Below the pieces are notes generated by a model. It saw nothing but the letters and a program-made list of their open reading frames with translations. It searched no databases and was not told where the DNA came from. Positions 1 through 5,731 of a stretch of 6,861 nucleotides of DNA are shown here, piece by piece. Each line of letters starts with the position of its first letter. Within the stretch, counting starts at the first letter, position 1. The DNA comes from Bacillota bacterium (GTDB lineage: Bacteria > Bacillota_E > Sulfobacillia > Sulfobacillales > Sulfobacillaceae): NCBI GenBank assembly GCA_021802375.1, contig JAKAAL010000221.1, positions 1 through 6,861 of the forward strand, in the 5' to 3' direction. The position numbers and the translations under genes were made by a program.

Positions 1-354
1 GAGAGTTATCTGAGCGAGCGCATGCATGCGACGGTGCATGGTTGCTTGTCCATCTTCCGCATAGAGATACGTCACGTCGCCCGGATTCCCACCCACGGCC
101 CATTTGCCGAAAAGGTTTTTGCCCGACGCCACCACCACGGCCAGCGACAAACAAAACATGCTCTTGCCCGTCGCACCTGCTGCCGATAGGATCCCCACGT
201 CCCCCGGTTCTAACCCTTCTATAATCCAGTCCGGTGCCGGTGGAGTGGTATCCCTGAACATCCGTATGTCATCCTCCTTGGGTAGGAAGCCGAAAGGCTT
301 CCCCCCAATGACCGTGAGACCGCCACTTGTGTTTGGCACGGATTGTGTTACCAT
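1..354 (-). CDS. RepA-like replicative helicase / AAA ATPase (N-terminal 118 residues, runs off window)
   Basis: This reading frame is open from an ATG at 354 to the left edge, so only the first 118 residues are visible. It resembles the hexameric helicase RepA of RSF1010-type plasmids and the related RepA-like ATPases of integrated elements (AAA_25 type). These use ATP to unwind DNA at an element's own origin. Around residue 51 it reads GDVGILSAAGATGKSMFCLS, a Walker A loop in which Ala58 fills the first position and Gly63-Lys64-Ser65 are intact. Residues 91-114 carry PGDVTYLYAEDG followed by HRRMHALAQ, matching the 'YLPAED..xxHHRLHALG' segment of RepA. A GGAGGTGA Shine-Dalgarno lies 5 bases before the ATG. 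The start overlaps the upstream HTH gene by 7 bases (ATGGTAA), implying translational coupling. An ATPase of the DnaB/RecA-like class with another role is possible, but a plasmid or mobile-element replication role is the best reading. Confidence 0.85.
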   Translation of the reverse strand, partial: MVTQSVPNTSGGLTVIGGKPFGFLPKEDDIRMFRDTTPPAPDWIIEGLEPGDVGILSAAGATGKSMFCLSLAVVVASGKNLFGKWAVGGNPGDVTYLYAEDGQATMHRRMHALAQITL

Positions 355-599
355 GGTGTCACCTCCGTAGCTGAACTGGAGTGGACACCTATTGTCTCGG
401 GATCGCCGGTGGCCGCCGACGGTCCTTCTTGTTCCTGTTCCCCTAGCAACCTATCCACTTCGCTCACCGGTATCCTTACGCTGGTCAGTCCCGGAACCTT
501 GATACTGTTGAGCTGACCTTTCTGAATCATCCGTCTTACGCTCGCGGTGCTGAGCGAGAGCGCATTCGCGAACTCTTGGATGGTTATCGCCTTCTGCAT
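348..599 (-). CDS. Excisionase-type HTH (HTH_17 / AlpA-like) DNA-binding protein
   Basis: This small protein (83 residues from the ATG at 599) has one winged-HTH-like domain of the excisionase/MerR-like HTH_17 class in residues 1-55. The pattern is ITIQEFANALSLSTASVRRM, then IQKGQLNSIKV, then a wing RIPVSEVDRLL. Proteins of this class act as recombination directionality factors, or as small activators and repressors in plasmids, phages and integrative elements. The 25-residue tail is acidic and low in complexity (QEQEGPSAATGDPE). A GTG at 614 in frame could start it, but the AAGGAG before that codon is only about one base away, whereas ATG 599 has GGAGAG at 612-607 with 7 bases of spacing, so I prefer ATG 599. 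The stop overlaps the repA-like start, so it is the first gene of a two-gene unit. Whether it is an excisionase or a replication regulator cannot be decided without seeing the integrase. Confidence 0.8.
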   Translation of the reverse strand: MQKAITIQEFANALSLSTASVRRMIQKGQLNSIKVPGLTSVRIPVSEVDRLLGEQEQEGPSAATGDPETIGVHSSSATEVTPW

Positions 600-731
600 T
601 TCTCCACTCTCCACTCTCCTTGTTAAGAGACACAGGAGTGAGATTTCCTATTTCCTGTAGGTTGTCGCTATTTTCACACCTCCTTTCCGTTTAAGGTAAA
701 AAATCTGTGCGCAGAAGATATCGCCTACGCA
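600..731 (-). promoter_or_regulatory. Long 5' leader with an orphan Shine-Dalgarno
   Basis: If transcription starts near 731 from the TTGACA promoter, the HTH-repA messenger has a leader of about 130 bases. Within it, at 688-677, is GGAAAGGAGGTG, a near-perfect anti-16S match, but no gene starts at the right distance. Two GTG codons overlap it, and the one at 677 would encode only nine codons before TAG at 650-648, in frame with the HTH gene. It could be a leader peptide, a remnant of a former start, or chance. Confidence 0.3.
607..612 (-). promoter_or_regulatory. Ribosome binding site deciding the HTH gene start
   Basis: GGAGAG lies 7 bases before ATG 599. The motif GGAG occurs three times in a short GGAGAGT tandem (about 619-602). 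The first copy lies too close to GTG 614 to serve it and the last too close to ATG 599, leaving the middle copy as the best match. A small 6-bp hairpin (615-630, one G-U pair) could cover the first copy. Confidence 0.5.
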
Positions 732-761
732 TTGCATAGTCTACCTGGGATATGCTACGAT
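732..761 (+). promoter_or_regulatory. Possible promoter of the RHH gene, with an inverted repeat
   Basis: TTGCAT (732-737), 18 bases, then TACGAT (756-761) is a moderate match to a sigma-A promoter, about 50 bases before the RHH start. Within it GCATA (734-738) and TATGC (751-755) form a 5-bp inverted repeat that could be an operator. Both elements are weak matches and other start sites are possible. Confidence 0.35.
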
Positions 762-766
762 GTCAA
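738..766 (-). promoter_or_regulatory. Sigma-A type promoter of the HTH-repA unit
   Basis: Reading the minus strand, TTGACA (766-761, perfect -35) is followed after exactly 17 bases by TAGACT (743-738, 4 of 6 to TATAAT). The start would be near 731. It is the best-matching promoter in the window and points to the HTH and RepA-like genes. It overlaps the possible promoter of the divergent RHH gene, so one DNA-binding protein could control both. Confidence 0.65.
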
Positions 767-815
767 CGGCAAGACGGTCGCTAATGATTAAAAATTTTCA
801 AGGAGGGTCCGCGCA

Positions 816-1037
816 ATGTCTGACGTGACGGTAAAGCTCCCCCACGCTCCCAATCCACGGGTGGCCGGTGCCCGCCCTGGCCGGTCGGCAAAAGTGGTGC
901 GTGACAAGCAAGTGCTGATTCGGCTAACCGCAGAGGAATACGAGCGGTTGGCGACTGCAGCCAGCGCTAGTGACGAGGCCCTTGCTAACTGGGCCCGTCG
1001 CGTGTTACTGAAAGCCGCGTCGGCCAATTCCGACTAA
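816..1037 (+). CDS. Small ribbon-helix-helix protein (MobC/CopG-like)
   Basis: A 73-residue basic protein. After a proline- and arginine-rich N-terminus (residues 10-29) comes a ribbon-helix-helix fold: strand KQVLIRL (31-37), helix A TAEEYERLATAA (38-49), helix B EALANWARRVLLKAA (54-68). This resembles the RHH part of plasmid mobilisation (MobC-type) proteins and CopG/Arc repressors, which bind DNA as dimers through the strand. AAGGAGGG at 800-807, 8 bases before the ATG, fixes the start. It is divergent from the HTH-repA unit and ends in its own terminator, so it is a single-gene transcript. It could repress the shared intergenic region, control copy number or help a relaxase; no relaxase is visible. 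GC content is much higher than in the chromosomal genes to the right. Confidence 0.75.
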   Translation: MSDVTVKLPHAPNPRVAGARPGRSAKVVRDKQVLIRLTAEEYERLATAASASDEALANWARRVLLKAASANSD

Positions 1038-1068
1038 CCGTCATCAAAAAACTCGTCACACCTCTGAT

Positions 1069-1092
1069 CCGGCTCCTTGGGAGTCGGTTTTT
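1069..1092 (+). terminator. Intrinsic terminator after the RHH gene
   Basis: CCGGCTCC (1069-1076) pairs with GGAGTCGG (1080-1087) in an 8-bp stem with one G-U pair and a TTG loop, followed directly by five T (1088-1092). It lies 32 bases after the RHH stop codon. Confidence 0.85.
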
Positions 1093-1134
1093 GGTGCTTC
1101 GATGGGCTGGGGGTAGCACGGATGTGCTCGGCTC

Positions 1135-1158
1135 GTGGGGATGGAAGTGGGGACGGAA
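1135..1158. repeat. Tandem 12-bp direct repeat
   Basis: GTGGGGATGGAA (1135-1146) is followed immediately by GTGGGGACGGAA (1147-1158), two copies differing at one base. It lies in the non-coding stretch between the RHH terminator and the tRNA terminator, where an element boundary could be. No function can be assigned. Confidence 0.6.
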
Positions 1159-1175
1159 GGCGGCACAGAGCCGCC
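1159..1175. repeat. Perfect 6-bp hairpin
   Basis: GGCGGC (1159-1164) and GCCGCC (1170-1175) pair around the loop ACAGA. No T-run follows on either strand, so it is not a typical terminator. It abuts the tandem repeat and may be a back-up structure downstream of the tRNA terminator or a protein binding site. Confidence 0.5.
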
Positions 1176-1184
1176 AAAGGCCAT

Positions 1185-1210
1185 AAAAAATCCCCGAAAG
1201 TGGCTCGGGG
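1185..1210 (-). terminator. Intrinsic terminator of the tRNA-Thr gene
   Basis: On the minus strand CCCCGA (1210-1205) pairs with TCGGGG (1197-1192) around a 7-base loop, followed by A and then six T (1190-1185). It lies 12 bases beyond the encoded CCA of the tRNA, so the tRNA is transcribed alone. Confidence 0.85.
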
Positions 1211-1222
1211 CTTCAAAATTTC

Positions 1223-1298
1223 TGGAGCTGGCGATGGGACTCGAACCCGCAACCTACGGTTTACAAAACCGTTGCTCTACCGATTGAGCTACGCCAGC
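1223..1298 (-). tRNA. tRNA-Thr (anticodon UGU)
   Basis: The 76-base minus-strand sequence folds as a cloverleaf. The acceptor stem GCTGGCG/CGCCAGC is perfect over 7 bp. The D arm is GCTC/GAGC. The anticodon stem ACGGT/ACCGT closes the 7-base loop TTTGTAA, giving anticodon TGT (1265-1263), which reads threonine ACA and other ACN codons. The T loop TTCGAGT is normal. The discriminator is T and CCA is encoded (1225-1223). In the T stem, three G-C pairs are followed by a C-A mismatch (1249/1235) and a G-U pair. The gene has its own promoter and terminator. Its 3' end faces the mobile-type genes on the left, and tRNA 3' ends are common integration sites. Confidence 0.95.
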
Positions 1299-1332
1299 GC
1301 TAAGGTAAATTTGTTGTTCTGACAGCGGAAGT

Positions 1333-1362
1333 ATATTAACATGAATACGCACTAGAATTCAA
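1333..1362 (-). promoter_or_regulatory. Promoter of the tRNA-Thr gene
   Basis: On the minus strand TTGAAT (1362-1357) is followed after 18 bases by TAATAT (1338-1333), preceded by a TG extended -10 dinucleotide. Transcription would start near 1326, about 28 bases before the mature tRNA 5' end. Confidence 0.55.
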
Positions 1363-1382
1363 GATGTTCGAGATCGCCCATG

Positions 1383-1422
1383 ACACGTCGTGTAACTTTC
1401 TTCCTTATGGTTACGTTATATT
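1383..1422 (+). promoter_or_regulatory. Possible promoter region and palindrome before the MoxR operon
   Basis: TATATT at 1417-1422 (5 of 6 to the -10 consensus) is the best promoter element before the ATPase gene, but no good -35 lies at the usual distance. ACACG-T-CGTGT, a perfect 11-base palindrome at 1383-1393, sits where an activator or repressor might bind. The operon has no other visible promoter, so its start is probably between here and 1440. Confidence 0.3.
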
Positions 1423-1458
1423 TTCGGAATCCCGCGGCCTGAGAGGAGACATAGCCCA

Positions 1459-2454
1459 ATGCTTCATTCGGATAAGACGTCATTTCATGGAAACAGTATT
1501 GACACCGTCATACCGGAACTGCAACCAGTAATTGCAAATGTTGAAAAAGTCATCGTGGGCAAACGTCACACCATTGAACTCCTCGTTACCGCGATATTGG
1601 CTGAAGGGCATATTTTGTTGGATGATGTTCCCGGTGTGGGAAAAACCACCTTAGCTAAATCGATTGCTGCTACCCTTCACTTGTCCTACAGCCGGATTCA
1701 ATTTACACCCGATCTATTACCGTCAGACATTACCGGCATTGGCATATATAATCCCGCACTGAGTGAATTTGTATTCCAACCGGGGCCGATTTTTGCCCAT
1801 TTAATTTTAGCCGACGAAATTAACCGTACCTCACCCCGCACTCAAAGTGCCTTGTTAGAAGTCATGGAAGAAGGACAAGTCACCGTCGACGGCCATCAGC
1901 ATCGCCTTGCCCGTCCCTTTGTGGTAATTGCCACCGAAAACCCTATCGAATATGAAGGCACGTTTCCATTACCAGAAAGTCAGCTTGACCGTTTCTTGTT
2001 TCGCATCCAATTAGGATATCCAACCATCGAAGAAGAAACAGAAATGCTGTCTCGATTGGAATCATCCCATCCCTTAGATACTTTGCAACCGGTTTTGACC
2101 CATGATCAGTTGCTGAATTTAATCGGCCAAGTGTCCACCACCTACGTGTCTCCGACCATCCGACAATATATTGCTCAGTTAGCAGAACGCACCCGTGAAC
2201 ACAATCGCATTTATTTAGGTATGAGTCCGCGTGCCGCCATCGCTCTACAAAGGGGTTCCCAAGCGTGGGCCTTTCTTCACGGCCGTACCTTTGTCATTCC
2301 TGATGATGTGCGGATGCTAGCACCTCTAGTGCTTAGTCACAGGCTCATCCCTCGCGGAGGTTCGCGTCATGATACCCGTGCCATGGTTCGTGAAGTAATC
2401 GATGACATCGTATCGCACTTACCCATCAATGAAAGTCATGGTAAATCCTCATGA
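1459..2454 (+). CDS. MoxR-type AAA+ ATPase
   Basis: A 331-residue cytoplasmic AAA+ ATPase of the MoxR family (AAA_3 plus C-terminal lid), the usual length. Visible motifs are Walker A DDVPGVGKTT (55-64, Lys62), Walker B LILADE (115-120), sensor 1 ATENP (158-162, Asn161), the arginine region ESQLDRFLFR (173-182) and sensor 2 GMSPRAA (254-260, Arg258). MoxR proteins work as ATP-driven chaperones that mature or activate partner proteins, commonly encoded beside DUF58 and VWA proteins. AGGAGA lies about 10 bases before ATG 1459. It is the first gene of the operon, and its TGA overlaps the ATG of the DUF58 gene in ATGA. The order equals B. subtilis yeaC-yeaD-yebA, where this gene corresponds to yeaC. 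The specific client is unknown; the membrane genes downstream are the obvious candidates. Confidence 0.95.
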   Translation: MLHSDKTSFHGNSIDTVIPELQPVIANVEKVIVGKRHTIELLVTAILAEGHILLDDVPGVGKTTLAKSIAATLHLSYSRIQFTPDLLPSDITGIGIYNPALSEFVFQPGPIFAHLILADEINRTSPRTQSALLEVMEEGQVTVDGHQHRLARPFVVIATENPIEYEGTFPLPESQLDRFLFRIQLGYPTIEEETEMLSRLESSHPLDTLQPVLTHDQLLNLIGQVSTTYVSPTIRQYIAQLAERTREHNRIYLGMSPRAAIALQRGSQAWAFLHGRTFVIPDDVRMLAPLVLSHRLIPRGGSRHDTRAMVREVIDDIVSHLPINESHGKSS

Positions 2455-3554
2455 CGCGAGCAACATGGCAGCGTATCTTTATAGGCATATTTATCGTCCT
2501 AAGCGCAGCCACCTATGCTCATGTCCAAGGAGGGCTCTTGGCGTGGCATTTATTTGGCTTTATTTTGGTCATGGTCGCTCTCGTCGTGTTAGGATTCGTG
2601 TCCCCCCTAGGAAACGTTCGGGTTAGCCGTCTATTGGACCCAGGGCCGTTTCGTAGCGGCGACACGGTCGTCATCCGATTGCGCGTGGAATATCCGAGAT
2701 GGTGGCCCTGGGGCTGGTTGACAGTAGAAGATATCTTGCCCCCTCAACTGTCTTCTCATGCCAGTGCTACCTTTACCGTATCGCCATGGATCTATAAGCG
2801 GTTAATCCTTGAATATAAAATCCAGTCCACTCCACGGGGTATATATCATCTTTCCACGATAGTGGTGCGTACAGGGGACATCTTTGGTTTGATTACCCGA
2901 GAGAGAACGCTGGACTTGGCGGCCACTATCACTGTATGGCCGCAATCGGTTAAGCTGCATACCATCGGATTAAACCGTTACAACTGGCAAGGTGAAGCCG
3001 AGCGCCACCGCGGAACCGCCGAGGAATCCAGCAATTTGAGAGGAATTCGCGACTACTCTCCCGGCGACCGACTATCACAAATACACTGGCGGACATCGGC
3101 GCGAACCGGAGCATTCAAAGTGAAGCAGTTTGAACCCTTCACTCAGCCGCAATTGCACGTGACGTTGGACTATTCGACGGTATTTGATGCAGGCCATTGG
3201 GAACTGGCTGTAAGTTCAGCGGCCTCTGTCGTAGAATTTGCGCATTTTCGCGGTCAAGCTATTGGCCTCATGGTACTGGACAGTCCCGACGACCATATTG
3301 TTCCCGGGATGGGTCATGATCATCTTGTGAAACTATTAGACTACTTAGCGGCTCTTCCTCGCCGTGAGAACTCTACCACGCGCATACCTCCCGTGGTCCG
3401 TGAACAGTCGGCACTATGGATTACTCCACGAGATACGGAAGATTTGCGTGGAATCCCAGCAGTTAGCGTAATCACCATTGGTTCCAGCAACACCACGACT
3501 CGTATCAATTCCCTTTCTGAATTACCCGACTACCTGTCGCGTCAAACTGTTTAA
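2451..3554 (+). CDS. DUF58 family membrane protein
   Basis: A 367-residue protein with two adjacent N-terminal membrane segments (about residues 8-24 and 30-50), a short beta-rich stretch, then the DUF58 core. The family signature is clear at residues 197-228: LRGIRDYSPGDRLSQIHWR, then SARTGAFKVKQFE. The remaining C-terminal domain resembles a degenerate VWA fold (HVTLDYS near 236), but no complete MIDAS DxSxS is present. DUF58 proteins regularly accompany MoxR ATPases and are thought to be their partners or adaptors; the biochemical activity is not known. The start overlaps the MoxR stop (ATGA) with no strong Shine-Dalgarno, which argues for translational coupling. It corresponds to yeaD of B. 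subtilis. Confidence 0.92.
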   Translation: MTRATWQRIFIGIFIVLSAATYAHVQGGLLAWHLFGFILVMVALVVLGFVSPLGNVRVSRLLDPGPFRSGDTVVIRLRVEYPRWWPWGWLTVEDILPPQLSSHASATFTVSPWIYKRLILEYKIQSTPRGIYHLSTIVVRTGDIFGLITRERTLDLAATITVWPQSVKLHTIGLNRYNWQGEAERHRGTAEESSNLRGIRDYSPGDRLSQIHWRTSARTGAFKVKQFEPFTQPQLHVTLDYSTVFDAGHWELAVSSAASVVEFAHFRGQAIGLMVLDSPDDHIVPGMGHDHLVKLLDYLAALPRRENSTTRIPPVVREQSALWITPRDTEDLRGIPAVSVITIGSSNTTTRINSLSELPDYLSRQTV

Positions 3555-3559
3555 GGAGG
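3553..3559 (+). promoter_or_regulatory. Ribosome binding site that fixes the transglutaminase start
   Basis: AAGGAGG overlaps the last two bases of the DUF58 stop codon and lies 5 bases before ATG 3565. An in-frame ATG at 3478 would add 29 residues and overlap the DUF58 gene by 77 bases, but the added residues are not hydrophobic and no comparable Shine-Dalgarno precedes it. Confidence 0.85.
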
Positions 3560-3564
3560 CCCTC

Positions 3565-5658
3565 ATGGTTGATTCCCGTTTTCGCATCCTGATAACTGGA
3601 ATATGGATGACCGCCCTGTTTTGGCCTTATGCTCACGCTGGAGGATACATTGCCGCAGGATTTTTAGGGCTGACGCCATTCTTACTGGCACTGGGCGACC
3701 TCTGGTCTGGATGGGGACTGAAATGGACCACATGGACCATTGCCGTACTCATGGAGCTTTATGTGCAATGGTCAAAACTTCCCGGGCCGAAAGAATTCTT
3801 CCAAAGCATATTAAAGTCAATTATCGCTCTGCACCACATAGCGCCCAGTGAATGGAACCAAATGAGCGCCCATTTGGCCACGCCCCTTATATTGATCGGC
3901 GCCTGTTTGGGGTGGGCGGTTTATCGCCAAGCCATTACACGCCCCCGGGTGCTTACCTTGTTTGGAGTCGGCATCATCGCGCTTGCCTTAAACCATGTGC
4001 TGTGGGGCTTGCCTGCAGAGGGCCCTCTAGTAGTCTATTTAGGGACCGGGCTTTTGTTGCTTATTTGGTTCCAAGTGTTACTCGTCGATCGGGGCAACCC
4101 TACCTTTCTTCCTCACAGGTTATGGTACGGATTTGCATTGGCATCAATCGTGGTGCCGTTGGCCGTAGGGTGGACGACCCCGCCCAGACCTGGTCATGGC
4201 TATCTGACAATAGGGTTTGGTGATCCCTCGTTATCCAGAGGGTTTGGCAACGGGACCGCGACCACAGGATTTGCCGTTGGCATTAACCATATTGGCCGTT
4301 CTTTAATCCCTAACTACCAACCGGTCTTGCTGGTGACATCACCTTCCCCCCATTACTGGCAAGCCGAAATTTATAACAGGTTTAACGGAACTGCTTGGAC
4401 CAACCCTGTTAGCCAGGCGCCATATACCATTACCAACGATACCTCGGACTTACCGTTGTTTCCTATGCCTTTTTCCAATACCATCAGGGTTTCCACACAG
4501 CAGTTTCGATTTACCAGTCTAGTACCGGGAGGGTTGTCTACGCTGTTTTACAGCGGCGTTCCTATTATGCTGTCTTCTCCCAGTCCAGTAACCGTCTTCC
4601 CCTCCCATGAAAAGATCGTAGGCAGTAATATTCCCACTTATTCCGTTACCGCATTAGTTCCTTCGTACAACTATCATGCTATTGCCTCGACACCTTATCC
4701 GTTGGTTACTCAGATGCCTGGAGATCTCCAAACTCCCAAAAACTTATCCCCGCGGGTCAAGACTTTGGCGGAACAAATCACGAGGAATACCGACACTCCT
4801 TGGCAAGCGGTATTAGCGATAAAACACTATCTGGATACCCATTACAAATATTCCTATCATGTCACTCCCACTAGGACAGACGTAGTCAACCACTTCTTGT
4901 TTAAAGATCCCCAAGGGTACTGCGATCAATTTTCTACCAGCTTTATCATGATGTTACGCACCTTGGGCATCCCAGCGCGATGGGTGGTAGGTTATGGGCC
5001 CGGCACCTACAGCAGCAGCAAAAACGCTTATGTCATTCGATCGGTGGACGCCCATTCGTGGGCCCAAGTCTACATAGCCCCTGACGGCTGGATCCCCGTT
5101 GACCCCACTCCAGGGTGGTCCATCCCCCAATTAACCGTGGGCACCCAAACTTCTGTAAAGGAACAAGTTACCGTTCCCATCCAACCTAAGAATCCTGTCG
5201 TTCCGCCAGGAAAACTGCGCTTAAAAGGGCCCAACAACACTTCTCTGGCTAAACCCACGCACGTAACCAGACCTACCTACTCAACTCATCCCATTATGAG
5301 GTTGTGGCCTTGGGTTGCAGGAATGTTAGTCGTGGTGGCAGCAGTAGTAATGTTGAAGCCACGGCGCTGGCTAGGCCGTCACCAAACGCCCCAGCGGTTA
5401 TGGAGGGAACTACGAGTTTGGCTTTGGCTTCATAATCGGATCTCGCCAAATTTCGTTCAGACACCCCGTGAATTTTTAGGACATTGGGTCAGACTTTACC
5501 CCGACCCAGAACAACTCTTGCCGGAGTTAGTTCGACTAATGGAAAAGGGCCTTTATGGACCGGAAGACCTCGACGAAGAGGAACTTCAACAATGGCAATC
5601 CCTATGGCACCAATTGCGAAAACATCGCAATCGCCGCCCGTTTTCCCGTCCGGCCTAA
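3565..5658 (+). CDS. Membrane-anchored transglutaminase-like cysteine protein (TgpA/YebA type)
   Basis: A 697-residue polytopic membrane protein. About seven hydrophobic segments fill residues 8-203 (roughly 8-22, 28-44, 54-67, 105-121, 129-147, 154-174, 186-203). A long outside-facing part (204-578) follows, with one more membrane helix at 580-596 and a cytoplasmic tail of 100 residues. The transglutaminase core has an intact triad: Cys453 in GYCDQFSTSF, His497 in DAHSWAQVY and Asp513 in PVDPTPG. Residues 525-575 are a Pro/Thr/Lys-rich linker. The tail (TPREFLGHWVRLYP, then LMEKGLYGPEDLDEEE) resembles the DUF4129 domain usual at the end of this family. Such proteins may hydrolyse or cross-link peptides at the envelope; the substrate is unknown. 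It follows DUF58 after 10 bases as the last operon gene and corresponds to B. subtilis yebA. I see no T-rich terminator directly after it. Confidence 0.93.
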   Translation: MVDSRFRILITGIWMTALFWPYAHAGGYIAAGFLGLTPFLLALGDLWSGWGLKWTTWTIAVLMELYVQWSKLPGPKEFFQSILKSIIALHHIAPSEWNQMSAHLATPLILIGACLGWAVYRQAITRPRVLTLFGVGIIALALNHVLWGLPAEGPLVVYLGTGLLLLIWFQVLLVDRGNPTFLPHRLWYGFALASIVVPLAVGWTTPPRPGHGYLTIGFGDPSLSRGFGNGTATTGFAVGINHIGRSLIPNYQPVLLVTSPSPHYWQAEIYNRFNGTAWTNPVSQAPYTITNDTSDLPLFPMPFSNTIRVSTQQFRFTSLVPGGLSTLFYSGVPIMLSSPSPVTVFPSHEKIVGSNIPTYSVTALVPSYNYHAIASTPYPLVTQMPGDLQTPKNLSPRVKTLAEQITRNTDTPWQAVLAIKHYLDTHYKYSYHVTPTRTDVVNHFLFKDPQGYCDQFSTSFIMMLRTLGIPARWVVGYGPGTYSSSKNAYVIRSVDAHSWAQVYIAPDGWIPVDPTPGWSIPQLTVGTQTSVKEQVTVPIQPKNPVVPPGKLRLKGPNNTSLAKPTHVTRPTYSTHPIMRLWPWVAGMLVVVAAVVMLKPRRWLGRHQTPQRLWRELRVWLWLHNRISPNFVQTPREFLGHWVRLYPDPEQLLPELVRLMEKGLYGPEDLDEEELQQWQSLWHQLRKHRNRRPFSRPA

Positions 5659-5731
5659 TCCAATGAGGATGCATACTAAACAATCGGATGGTCAAGTTCT
5701 CGCCCATCACAGCAGGACTTGAATTGCAGTC

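Noticed and set aside
104..370. Plus-strand open frame of 88 residues at the left end
   Set aside because: It runs antisense to the RepA-like gene, whose minus-strand frame carries clear ATPase motifs; the plus-strand product has no recognisable domain.
615..630. Small hairpin as a riboswitch or thermosensor
   Set aside because: Only six pairs with one G-U and a four-base loop, and it covers the first of three GGAG copies rather than the one preferred for ATG 599.
788..1027. Minus-strand open frame opposite the RHH gene
   Set aside because: It is a high-GC shadow of the RHH gene, which has the Shine-Dalgarno and a recognisable fold.
1034..1252. Minus-strand open frame across the RHH terminator region
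   Set aside because: It spans two terminators and the tRNA 3' end and shows no domain or ribosome site.
1077..1322. Plus-strand open frame ending in a GTRTRNLRFTKPLLYRLSY-like stretch
   Set aside because: This peptide is the familiar antisense translation of a tRNA gene; the region is the tRNA-Thr and its terminator.
3852..4223. Plus-strand 123-residue frame within the transglutaminase gene
   Set aside because: It is an out-of-frame shadow of the membrane-spanning part; the real frame is hydrophobic and continuous with the catalytic domain.
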